A stretch of 64,000 bases of DNA from Nymphaea colorata (Eukaryota > Streptophyta > Magnoliopsida > Nymphaeales > Nymphaeaceae). Location of the stretch: the NCBI RefSeq assembly GCF_008831285.2, contig NC_045146.1, positions 16,795,149-16,859,148 on the forward strand, written 5' to 3'. Position 1 is the stretch's first letter. Every line of letters starts with the position of its first letter. Of the stretch, positions 11,411-21,322 are shown one piece after another. The position numbers and the translations under genes are program-made. Under the pieces are notes generated by a model that was given only the letters and a program-made list of their open reading frames with translations, was not told the origin of the DNA and did not search any database.

Positions 11411-13330
11411 GATGTGTTGTCGTCAAAGGACAAGATTCTAAAAGACAAGTTCATGCGGCAATGGAGAGTGATACCTAGTGAAGACTCATTCACGTGCCTC
11501 AAGAACACGACTTGTTGAGTTATATGCTTCTAAAAGTCGGATCTGTAACTCCAATCACCTAATCAAGGGAAACTACAAGAGAAAAGCGACATGGGAAGAG
11601 AAACTACAAGCCCAAAAATTCTCAAAATTATAATGGCCAAAAGAAAAGAGCCGCAGCTGAAATCCAATTAGACAGATGTATGCCAGATGCCAGACGTTAC
11701 AGAGATCTAACAACCATGACTTGTTAAAAAGACAGTTTGAAAAACCATGGAAAATTTTACAAATTTGCTTCAGGTGCATTAAGAGTGAATGTTACCTCAG
11801 AAACCACTGAAATCATGAGCGCTTTTAAGGACAAACAGAAATGTCATTGTGCCATCAGTTTGGTTTCTTAACCAGAACAAAAGGACTGATCTTGGATGAG
11901 CAATCAAGACGACTGGCAGATATAAGAGGTCCTTCCAGGTTATTGAAACTTTGTTTTAAATTTATGATGGCATGAGTGCTGAACTGTCAAATATTTAATG
12001 GAATACTTTATTGACACAATTACATGCTTCTCTGGTCCTTCGCATATAGAGCATCCCGAATCATAAATCCAGTCACTGCTACATTGTCTACTTTAAGTAT
12101 TCTCATTTACAACAATCAGTGCCTTCTGGAATGGAAAAAGTACTGCCAGAAAGCTGTTTCTGAGACAGTAGAGATGGCTGAAAACTCACAATCGGATGAA
12201 GGAAAACCAAACGACTGGACAAAGTGAAAATAACAATCTAAGAATGAAGCATTCTTATATAGAAAACTGAGCAACCTAAACAAAAATCCCACTATTTTCA
12301 CACTGGCATATTAAGACAGAGAAATAACCATAATCACCTTAACAAGCTATCAAGATTGAGCTGTAATTTCTTAAAGACTTGAACACCCAACAGTCTCCAA
12401 ATTTTGCATGTAAGCCGTCTTCTTGAGCCTCTACCAGAACTCCAGTAACGAAAACAATCCAGCCCTCGACAGCTTCTTCTGAGGAACAACAATGCCAACA
12501 GAATCACATAAGGAATGGAAAGAATATAAATGATTTCTTTACTGATAAAGTGTTAGCTAGCCACTGATTTCTTCTATTCTGAACGGAAAGAAAGTGGTGT
12601 AAGCTGGTTGATCATAAAACCTAAGTTCTTGTTCTGCTTGTTGGGAAAGAGAGACCTATCAAGATGAAATTTCCATCATAGCTTTTGTTGAAGCGATTTT
12701 TTGGGCGTCTGCCAATCACAATTCAACTAAAAAAAATTCTGAAATTATTCAAGCTGAAAAGCAAATCCTCAATCTTGTGTTAAAGAACATCAGTTGGTCC
12801 AGTTCAGCTCTTCATGAACTCTACGGGGAGATATATCTAAAGGAAAAACCAGAGCCAGCCCTGCAGTTAAATAGAGCAAAATTTCACTGTGCTCTAGATA
12901 TCTCACCATTGCATTAAGAGAATAATAGCTGGCGGTGGCAACCATAAATACAATGCTCTCTCTCTCTCTTTCTCTCTCCTGTCACACACACACATAACTA
13001 TATGCATGCATGCTATGTGGGTATATAGAATGAGGAATGCATACATGCTATGCAAGGAAAGTAAAAAGGTTCTGTTATGTGTGCAGATTGGCTGGATATA
13101 TGGATCAGTAAGAGAGGATATATTGATTGGATTCAAGAAGAATTGTAGGGGATGGAAGTCAGTTTACCTCAAGGGCTGCATTTAAGGGTTCTGCACCCAT
13201 GAACCTGTCAGATAGGCTGCACCAAGTCCTTAGGTGGGTGCTGGGCTCGGTGGAGATCTTCCTCAGCAGGCATTGCCCACTGCTCCAGTGGAGATCTTCC
13301 TCGTTGCTGCAAGTCCACCGTTGGGTGAAT
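11411..13330. other. Non-coding stretch, no gene recognised
   Basis: Short open frames occur (for example a plus frame at 12024-12227), but none shows family motifs, and no consistent exon chain could be built on either strand. A CT run lies at about 12957-12980. The area around 13225-13320 repeats the word GTGGAGATCTTCCTC twice (about 13250 and 13290). Confidence 0.5.
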
Positions 13331-13339
13331 AGCGTGAGG

Positions 13340-13600
13340 TCTGGTTCTCTTTTTTCTCCCCTTCTCTTGTTTTCTCTCTCCTCCATCTCTTGTTTTCTCT
13401 CTCGCTCCCTCCTTCTTGTCTCTGATTTGCAGTAACTAGGGTTTTTGCCCTCGCCCCATAGCCCCCCCTGTCTTTCTTGCCCCTGGCGCTTCTTCACCCT
13501 CCCTCAACCTCTCGCCTCCTTCAAGCGTGCAGTTGTTTGAAGCTGCCCCTCGCCCTGCCAATCAAGCAATCTGCCCGTTCCACAGGTTAGTTCCCGTCTA
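13340..13600 (+). promoter_or_regulatory. Pyrimidine-rich, telo-box-containing possible leader region
   Basis: About 260 bases are strongly CT-rich on the plus strand and contain ACTAGGGTTTTT at about 13435, which matches the plant telo-box (AAACCCTA on the opposite strand). CCACAG|GTTAGT at 13579-13588 could serve as a splice donor. Such sequence is typical of the promoter and 5' leader of highly expressed plant genes, but no coding exon is linked to it. It could be an upstream leader of the glycine-rich gene at 16.9 kb, a separate non-coding transcript, or a relic. Confidence 0.3.
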
Positions 13601-13903
13601 ACGGGTGCTTCTCCATTGTAGGATTTGGCCTTGACATCTACATTTGAACATCTTTTTTAGGGGCTTTTGAATGAAAACCCTGTTGTATTACTGTCTGCGA
13701 TGTGTTTGTATCTCTCGCCTCTGGCATTAGTTTACACTTGTTGTTTTACTCTTTGAGTTGTTCTTGAGCAAAGCCGTTTGTTCTTCAGTTTTTGAGTTGC
13801 TTTATTCTTTGAATGTAAGACGTTAGCAACTGGTTAGGCCACTCTGTGTCATCCAGGGTACATACAGGGCCTATTGTGTCTTGGATGCTTACTCTGCTCC
13901 ACC

Positions 13904-13943
13904 GAAGTTCCAGCATTCCGGTGGAAGTTCCAGCATTCCGGTG
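13904..13943 (+). repeat. Perfect 20-bp tandem duplication
   Basis: GAAGTTCCAGCATTCCGGTG occurs twice in direct succession. No gene is assigned here. Confidence 0.95.
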
Positions 13944-14439
13944 GCTATGATGGAGAGGAAAAGCCCAATGAACCACAAGCTAGCAAAGCTAGTAAGCTGT
14001 TGTATGAAATGATTTGGAATATGTTAGTCACAGTAATAGGATTGTGTGGTTTTTGAGATACGAGCTCTAGAAAAAATGAGCATACCTTCATGGATCAATC
14101 CACTAAACATGATCGAGCATAACATACAAACACAAATTATATATAATAACTTATCATTAGTGCAATCTTTTTATCAATCTTCCTTCTCAAAGAAGCAAAA
14201 AGTAGTCAGTCGTGATCTTTTCATGCTTGTGGGACAAATCTCTGCAGTTAGAGGAAAAATTAGCGTTGGGATCATGAATTTTCCGGTGTTGTTCTGTCCT
14301 GTTGTTTTGAGGATTAGTTCGAAACAAAATAGAACAAAAAAACTATATATACTTATGTCCTGTCGTCCGTTCTGTTCAGCGACAGGACACACGTATCCTG
14401 TTCCGCGTGTCCGGTGCCCGACGACCTCTTAACAACACG

Positions 14440-16943
14440 ACACGAGTCTCTATTTGCACCAGGAGAACGAAAAGGATGAGCTTCTTTCCTCGAATTGGAC
14501 GAAAAACTCGGGCTCAAATGAATCCCTTTTCTCATTTTTGCGTGGCGTGATATTACTCCTTGGACGGGAACGCCGCACATGAAAGCCACATCCTCTCGCC
14601 TTCACTCTCCCCTTCTGCAGCCTGAATCCCTTCGGAAAAATCATCCACTGCAGGTGAATTCGTGATTGCGAGGTTGGAGGTTCGAATAAATCGGTTGCGC
14701 TTCAATGCAGAGAACGTGCCAAAGATCTGGTTGTTATTGCTTTGGTGGTAAAAATCTGATACTCGCCTTTCACATCTCTCTAGTAGTAACAATGAATTTT
14801 CTAGTTGGTACCTTTCTCTGATCTTGTTGTTCCAGAAAAATGGTTGTCTTTGTGAATCATATGAAAGAGGGTTGCTTGAGAAGCAAACTTCTTTGGCGTG
14901 AAAATTCTCTAGTCGCTGTTTGAGCTTGATCTCTCTGATTCTTTCTTCCTCATTGTCATATCAGCTGCCCTTCGTTCTCTACTGCAACATTATTTCGCAG
15001 GTTTCTTTTTCCCTTCATCTCGTTGGTGGTTCTCCCTTTTTGTTTCTAATGGGATTCATTTTCTCTTCCTCGTCGCCAACTGTAGCGTCGTCAGACTGGC
15101 AAATGGGTATCAATGAGGTGCTTTATGCATGCCAACTGTTTGCTTTATCGCTTGAGCTCCTTAACTAACTTCTATGCCAAGCCAAGCATAGCGGTTGCAT
15201 GGAACATTTGGGCCAGCTGTTCCAACAGCTGAAAAAGTTTCTAAAACAGGGTTCACTTAACTTCTTCAGCCCGATATTGCAACTAAAACTTCGGTCTGGA
15301 TAGGTTGATAACTAAAGTTAAACAGAAATGAACAAAGCAATAAAGAGTATGCAAGAGCAGCAAAACATTTCTCCAGAGGATCTATAAAAGAATGAAACGG
15401 CAAGTTATTCCATCTATCCTAAGGACTTCATTGTTCAATGACCTGTGGCGATGCTTGGATGTTGCAGCTATATTTCAGTGGAAAACATTTTCTCAAAATT
15501 GGTTATGGGACCTCTTTTGTCTGTTGCTTTGCACCTTGGATTGTTGCCACAGTTACTCTGTCACGGTGGAATCTGTGACTATGCAGTTTATAGAGAGTGT
15601 TACTCTGTCACCACGATCTGTGAGTACACTTTATAGGGAGTGCCTTTTGGCTGTTTCAAAGTCATTAGAGTCTCGCCTTAGTTTCAAACTCATGGAAATA
15701 AGGGAAAATTTGTCACAGTTTGCTAAGGTTCGTTTTTGAACTAAAACTAGAATAGACTACCAAAATTGTTCCTGAAAGAAACAAGTATGTTCATGGGATG
15801 GCACTTCTTCACTCTATTAGAGTCTCCTGCCCTGGAATGTGAAATATAAGAAAGCCAGGAGTTCTTCAATGACAACATGTTATTTCATCAGTGTTGCTTC
15901 TCTTGGCTTGATATAATGACTCGACCAGGAGTTAAAAATCAATCTAGAATTGCAAAGTAGAAGGGAAAAAGTTTAGGGATTGTAACTATCGGGGCACGAA
16001 AGCTTGAGAGTTGGGTCATTGGAAGAACACAGGACTTGATTAAGACATTTCTTTTCTTAGGTTGCCTTTTTCTCTTGTTCTTTTGTTCTTATGTCCAGCT
16101 TCATCCTTAACGATGAATTTTTGCTATTTTAAGTGTAAGGCATGTAGGGTTTTTATCAACCTTCAAGTCTTTGAAATGGTCAAATGTTTGAGGTGTACAT
16201 TCTGATAAAAAGCCTGAGTAAGCTATGGATGCTCAGCTGCAGCGCCACTCTCTGCCTTGGTAATTTTGCAATGGAAGTCGAAATAAATCTAGTAAATTTT
16301 CTTCAGAGATTATCGGTGGGAGAATTTCAAACAGTTCTCACAAAAACGAAGTGCCAAAAACTTAACGTATGCAAAAGTAAATTTTGAAATCATGTTATCA
16401 GAATCAGCCAATTTCAGTCAAATCAGTGGTGAAGTGGTTCAATTTGGTGGCTGATTCAAGAGTATCATATGTCAGCTTTTAACTAATTTTTAAATCATTT
16501 AAGATTTTTATTTTCTAATTAAGTTTTATATAAATTTCCATTTACTTTTTATATTTTCAATGTTTTTGGCCGATTCACAATTGATTCAGCTGAATTTGCT
16601 GATTCATCGGATGGGCAGCTTCGCTGATTTGTTTCAAAAACCTATTTTCATTGGACTGCTAGAAATCATTACTAGTCAGCTAAAAGTTTCATCTTCCATG
16701 TGATGGAATTGCCAGTAGTCACACACCAACGCTGATCTGCTCTTGCTCAATTATTTTTAAAATTGTTTGTGAAGAACTTGAAAATTTGCTCATATGGGGC
16801 AGGCCTTATCAGAATTTGGCCCTCAGCTCAATTTTTTTTTTTAGATGTTATTCAACTCGCACTATAATTGCTGATCAAACAACTTTTTCAGCAGAGTGAG
16901 CAAAGGCACGTGATTGTGTTAGCTTCCACTGCCAGCTGCAATC
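14440..16943 (+). promoter_or_regulatory. Probable upstream region and 5' leader of the TGD5-like gene
   Basis: A possible leader exon ends at CTGCAG|GTGAAT (about 14653). An acceptor TTTTTCAG|CAGAG at 16891 lies just ahead of the start codon at 16944, so a 5'-UTR intron of about 2.2 kb is plausible. No TATA box was chosen with confidence. The interval also holds an imperfect tandem duplication at 15552-15641 and several short frames with no recognisable content. This is inference from splice-like sites only. Confidence 0.3.
15552..15641 (+). repeat. Imperfect 47-bp tandem duplication
   Basis: The unit starting GTTACTCTGTCAC and ending TTTATAGAGAG occurs at 15552 and, with several changes, again from 15599. 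No function is apparent. Confidence 0.8.
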
Positions 16944-17482
16944 ATGACGCTTACCAATTTCACTGGTAATGGTGTCGGCTTTGGTAAGTGGAAACAAGAT
17001 ATTTGTTGATGATTGTAAGTTTAATCTTTGCATCAGAGCAATAATCTGGTAAACCTTTTTATTTACAGGCTTCGGAATTGGTTGTGGTTTTGGAATAGGC
17101 TGGGGTTTTGGAGGTAAGTTGTGGTTTATGAAGTTTATTATCATTTGTAACTTTAGTGGTTTGGCTTTGTCATTCCTTTCTTCTTTGCCTTTACCTCTTT
17201 TCTATTGTTTATTCTAATGCAGGCGTTCCTTTGCATACCTTAGGTCTCGGCATAGGTAAGTCAAAATTTGATAGTTTTCACAGAATATTAATCTTTTTTT
17301 ATTGACTTAGAAAGTGAGATTCATATCTCCGACTTGAAGGAGGAGGATGTGGAGTAGGACTTGGCTTGGGCTGGGGCTTTGGGTCTGCCTTTGGAAGCCA
17401 TTACAGGTCTTCTGAGATAAGGTTCCAAGGAGTAAACTTTGAGAATGCAAAAGACTCAAAAAGCGCAAAGCAGGAAGGCTGA
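16944..17482 (+). CDS. TGD5: Small glycine-rich protein, TGD5-like
   Basis: Four small exons are read: 16944-16983, 17069-17113, 17223-17255 and 17340-17482, joined in frame to 86 codons. Every intron is phase 1 and splits a glycine codon. The product starts [14 protein letters not shown] and continues with glycine/aromatic repeats ([16 protein letters not shown]). Then come [11 protein letters not shown] and a second repeat block, [17 protein letters not shown]. It ends in a hydrophilic tail of about 30 residues with [14 protein letters not shown]. This layout matches, from memory, the plant TGD5 family, small glycine-rich proteins of the plastid envelope needed for moving lipids from the ER to the plastid. 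Introns of only 84-109 nt and tiny exons make the gene easy to miss in ORF scans. The name rests on recalled family features and is less certain than the exon structure. Confidence 0.72.
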
Positions 17483-19600
17483 TGAAGTCTCTGAATCGAG
17501 GTCAATTGGATAACTCTATCAACGAGGCTGAGTATTGTGGCTTGACGATGTTGAGTTCTCTGTCTTCTGACTATTGCATTTGCCTAGGTTTTGATGTTTG
17601 AGACACAGTTAGTCTGCCGGGTCTCAGAACACTAAAGTGATTTTCTGATTGACAGCTTTGGTTGAATCTGTGTGGTCCTTATGAGGTCATTTGATGATTG
17701 GAAAAATCTCAGAATATTGGATTGTTTGCTCGTGTTCTGTAATACCATCATAGAATATGAACCTGCCAGCTTGTTTTTGGAGGGCCTGTAATTGAAAGGT
17801 AAAAGTTCGCCCCGACCCCTAGTTGAAATGAAATTTGAAGATTCCAGTGTGCTGCTCCTTTGATGTCATTTGATTGAACAAACGCGTGGAGTGAGATTTG
17901 TATTTATTAGTATGAATAGATACGTGTTGTGTAATTCTGAAAATATCCTTTAATGAATGGGGATTTGTGGAGTTCAGCAACTCAGAAGAGAACCAATCAA
18001 ACTTTTTTTGATGTTTGATGGGATCCATGCGGATTGAGTTGGCTGCTGCTTAAAGCTCAAATAGACACCTAAGAACAATAGCTAGCAGATTGAATTGGTT
18101 TTGGCTTAAAGCTCAAACTAGTGTGTAGGATGCCTAGGAAAAAATGGTACTGTATTATGTATGGCAAGATTAAGTACTGTTGTTTGGTCACTGTAACTCC
18201 TGATTGTCGTTAAGTTGATAACACAAGTTCTGAATTCTACTGCAAGGCTCTTACCGCAAAACTGAAGCTGGGGTTACTACCATCTATCGCTTTTCAGGAC
18301 AAAGTTGGTGCATACAGTAGTTTTTACATAGATTAGGGGTTGGATCAGGAATAAATTCGTCTTCTAATGATCATGAGCATCTCCTTCAGTAATTGCATTC
18401 TCATTCTGATCCGCTGATGATTTATGGTAAAGCGACGTTGTGCTGCCATTTAACAATAAACAGTGCCATTTTCTTCCGTGCCTGCTATATGTGTTGGCAA
18501 TCAGATGTCTGACGCTATTGTTCGCAGTTCAAAAAATGCTTTCATGCGACGTATATGGTTTCACAGTTTCTTCGTGTACATGTTTCTATGCTGCAACGCA
18601 ATATTTACAGAGAAATTGAAGAGATTTGGTTTGTATTCCTCTTTGAACGTGTGACAGAATTATGCTCAATTTTCGAACAAAAGAACCAATTAAGTTGGAC
18701 TTTTTCATTAAACTGTAAAACAAAAGAAATAAAAACTTTACCATTTCTTCGTAAAATTTTCATTCTTCATTAATTAAGAGGTAACGTTTTAGCTTCATAT
18801 ATCCGAAACAAACACTTGTTGATTCGAGATTTAAATAGGAATATTAAATAAGCTAATGTGGGCCAATTCATGCTGGATGATATGCTACTGTCATATCAGT
18901 TAGCTAGGAAACTGTCAAAGATGCAGAGACTCAAAATGCCGATTCAAACAGTACTGGAGAAGACCATTTCTCTAGAAGTGTCTGATTGCCTTTTTTGATC
19001 CCCTAGATTCGTAGATCTTATGTGGCAAAAAATCCACAACAATGTTTATGTGTCATCGATCTAAGAATCTTAAGTCCAATCTAAGATCTGAACCCGCTAT
19101 GCTCGTGTTTCAAGGATCAAAAGTCTGATTTGAAGTAAGAAGGGAAAAGTTTTGATCTTAGACCGATGGGTGTTGGATCCAGAAGATTTAAGATCATATT
19201 ACCCGTTAAATGCGGGGATTGAGCCGGAGAGATTTTTTATAAGGAAGACCCAATTAAAGTTTTTAAATTTTTATTGAAGCTCAAATATTACTTTTTGAAG
19301 TGACAGGGCCATGCCGCCCACTGACTTTGATGTAAACCAAACATCCCCTCACTCGACCCCGAGAGAGACCTCACTTGCTCTGTTCCAGCTGAAGTAGGCA
19401 GTCCCACCAACCAAATGGGCACGTGAACCAACTACCAGCGCTGGGTCTTCCCTTCCCTAGCTTCTCTTCCCTCCCTGGAAAGTAGCATCTAACTAGAAGG
19501 TAGGACTACCAACTATCTTCCGCTTGATTAATTTCGTTAATTGCCTACTGGTTAGGTACGAGTTTGAAGGCTAAACAGATGGTCACTTCATCTGACTCCT
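17483..19600. other. Non-coding interval
   Basis: The first 200-300 bases are probably the 3' UTR of the glycine-rich gene. Short frames at 18463-18773 and 17819-18028 have no recognisable content. GATCTAAGAT-like words recur between 18995 and 19190, suggesting a degraded repeat. The last 300 bases should contain the cytochrome b5 promoter, with a weak TATATG at 19602. Confidence 0.5.
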
Positions 19601-19718
19601 CTATATGAAGCAGTTACTCCTCTTGCAATTGCTAATAACCAATACCAAGAAGTGAAACTTGTGAGTGAAACACTTCTTCATCTGTTGTTCGAGAGGAGAG
19701 GAAAGGAATCGAAGGGAA

Positions 19719-20229
19719 ATGGGGAAGTATGATGTGTTCAGTCTCTCACAGGTCGCCAAGCACAAATCCAGGAACGATTGTTGGTTCGTCATCAATGGCA
19801 GGGTAACTCTCTCGCTCTCTCTAGCTCTGTGACCTTTCATCGTTTACAATTGAGTGGCTGCAGGTGTACGACGTGACTAAGTTTCTGGAGGAGCACCCGG
19901 GCGGCGACGACGTCCTGGTGGAGGTAGCAGGGAGAGACGCCACGAAGGATTTCGACGCCATCGGTCACAGCAAGGGAGCCAAGCAGCTCCTCGTCAAGTA
20001 CCAAGTCGGCGTTCTCGAGGGCTTCAAGCTGCAGCAAGCAGAAGAAGAAGGAGATCGACAGGGCAGCGGCCCTGTGAGAAAGGCGGGGGAGGAGATGAGC
20101 GCCAAGGTCGTCAAGGAAGACGCCGTCGCCAAATGGGGAGGCCTGATAGAGTTTGTGGTTCCTCTCTTCGTTGCCCTCTTCTTCTGGGGTTACAAGATCG
20201 TTGGGAAGGATGTCCAAGTCGTGAATTAG
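19719..20229 (+). CDS. Tail-anchored cytochrome b5
   Basis: Two exons, 19719-19802 and 19864-20229, encode 149 aa. The intron is only 61 nt (AGG|GTAACT ... CTGCAG|GTG). The heme-binding domain spans about residues 1-85. The two axial histidines are His39 in EEHPGGDD and His63 in AIGHSKGAK, with the usual VYDVTKFLE before and AGRDATKDF between. A charged linker of about 35 residues (86-120) is followed by a single hydrophobic segment at about 122-141 (LIEFVVPLFVALFFWGY). This is the ER tail anchor that lets b5 donate electrons to desaturases, hydroxylases and P450s. The last residues (KDVQVVN) would face the lumen. The protein is slightly longer than the usual 134-140 aa, its linker is unusually Glu/Gly/Lys-rich, and exon 2 is more GC-rich than its surroundings. 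Family identity is firm; the isoform is not assigned. Confidence 0.93.
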
Positions 20230-21100
20230 AACTGAAACCAGATGGGGAGGTTTAGATCAGGTTTGGAAGAAGTTTGGGTGTTTTGATGATCTAAATATAG
20301 TTAGGACTGAGGGATAAAAAGTTGGTAGACAAAAGAAGGGTGATGTTTTTTCTTTTTTATTTGTCGTTCTTCTTCTTCGTCTTCGATAAATTATCTCATG
20401 CTGTAAGTTTTGCAATGACAACATAATGTTCGGTGCATGGCAACACCAGGACTTTGGTCCTAGAGAGTGGATGCCTATTACGAATTTAGACTTCGCCTAG
20501 CTTCGTTACAGGCCGGGCTTGGCCCAATCATGGCGTCCTGTGAAACTTCATGAGGTTTAATTGTTCAAGCGAGCTTTAGGTCGGTATTTTACACTTGAGA
20601 AGTGATCTTAACTTGGGCAGGTTCAATTATTGCAAATTGGTCTGCTACTCGGAAAATAGCTTTGCTGAAAAAGGATAAAAAGAAACATCCAAGCAGGAAA
20701 ATATTGAAGCATGATATATATTTCCCCCTAAGCCAACTCCAAGATCATGTGAAAAAGCAAAAGAGGTGTCAGGGATGTCCAGATTACAGAGACATTTCCA
20801 GATGCATGTGATCAAGAAATTTAGTTGCATCTGTCCGGCAACGAGATTCGAATTAACTTGAAACCTCTTCTTAGTTTCAGTATTGTTTGGTAAACGGAGT
20901 TTTCCTCTTTCCCTCCGGAAAGAACCATTGCCAAAAAGGAAAAGGTCACAAACAAACACGAAAAACAGAAAACGACACAGCAGATGATTCATACATTATT
21001 TACGGAATCATAATCATAACCAGACCTGTTCCCTGTATGATTCATGTGAGGACCAAAGCTAAAGTTATTACGCTATTACATTTCCAATCAATAGTTTTAA
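20230..21100. other. Cytochrome b5 3' region and intergenic DNA
   Basis: Sequence after the stop includes a T-rich stretch and likely polyadenylation sequence within about 200 bases. The remainder holds only short frames without recognisable content. Confidence 0.5.
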
Positions 21101-21103
21101 TAG

Positions 21104-21322
21104 TTCTTACAAAGCCCAAGAAAATTCGCTTCCTGGAAAAGAGAGACAGAGAGAGGTTCTGATGACACTGGTGGTTGTAATTACGGTGGTCATTACAGCG
21201 GAGCCAGTGAACTGGATGCAACTACTGCAGGATTTGCCTTTGGATGGGAGAAGCGATCGAGCCCCAAATCTTTCCTTGGTTGGGGGTCTAGCAGTAACAA
21301 GAGTGGCAGCACTAGTGGTTAA
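21104..21322 (+). pseudogene. Orphan coding-like fragment, tail to tail with KAI2
   Basis: This frame is open for 72 codons without an ATG and ends at TAA 21320-21322, immediately beside the KAI2 stop codon on the other strand. It reads ...GSDDTGGCNYGGHYSGAS..., then TTAGFAFGWEKRSSPKSF, then GWGSSSNKSGSTSG. The composition (Gly, Ser, aromatic) looks like the low-complexity region of a plant RNA-binding or Ran-BP2-type zinc-finger protein, but no zinc-finger cysteines are present and I do not recognise the gene. It may be the last exon of an unseen plus-strand gene, a captured gene fragment, or chance. The upstream boundary is simply the preceding stop codon. Confidence 0.3.

Noticed and set aside
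19803-19863. Possibility that the cytochrome b5 gene is a retrocopy
   Set aside because: A short but proper GT/AG intron interrupts it at a position compatible with the family, and both heme ligands and the anchor are intact.
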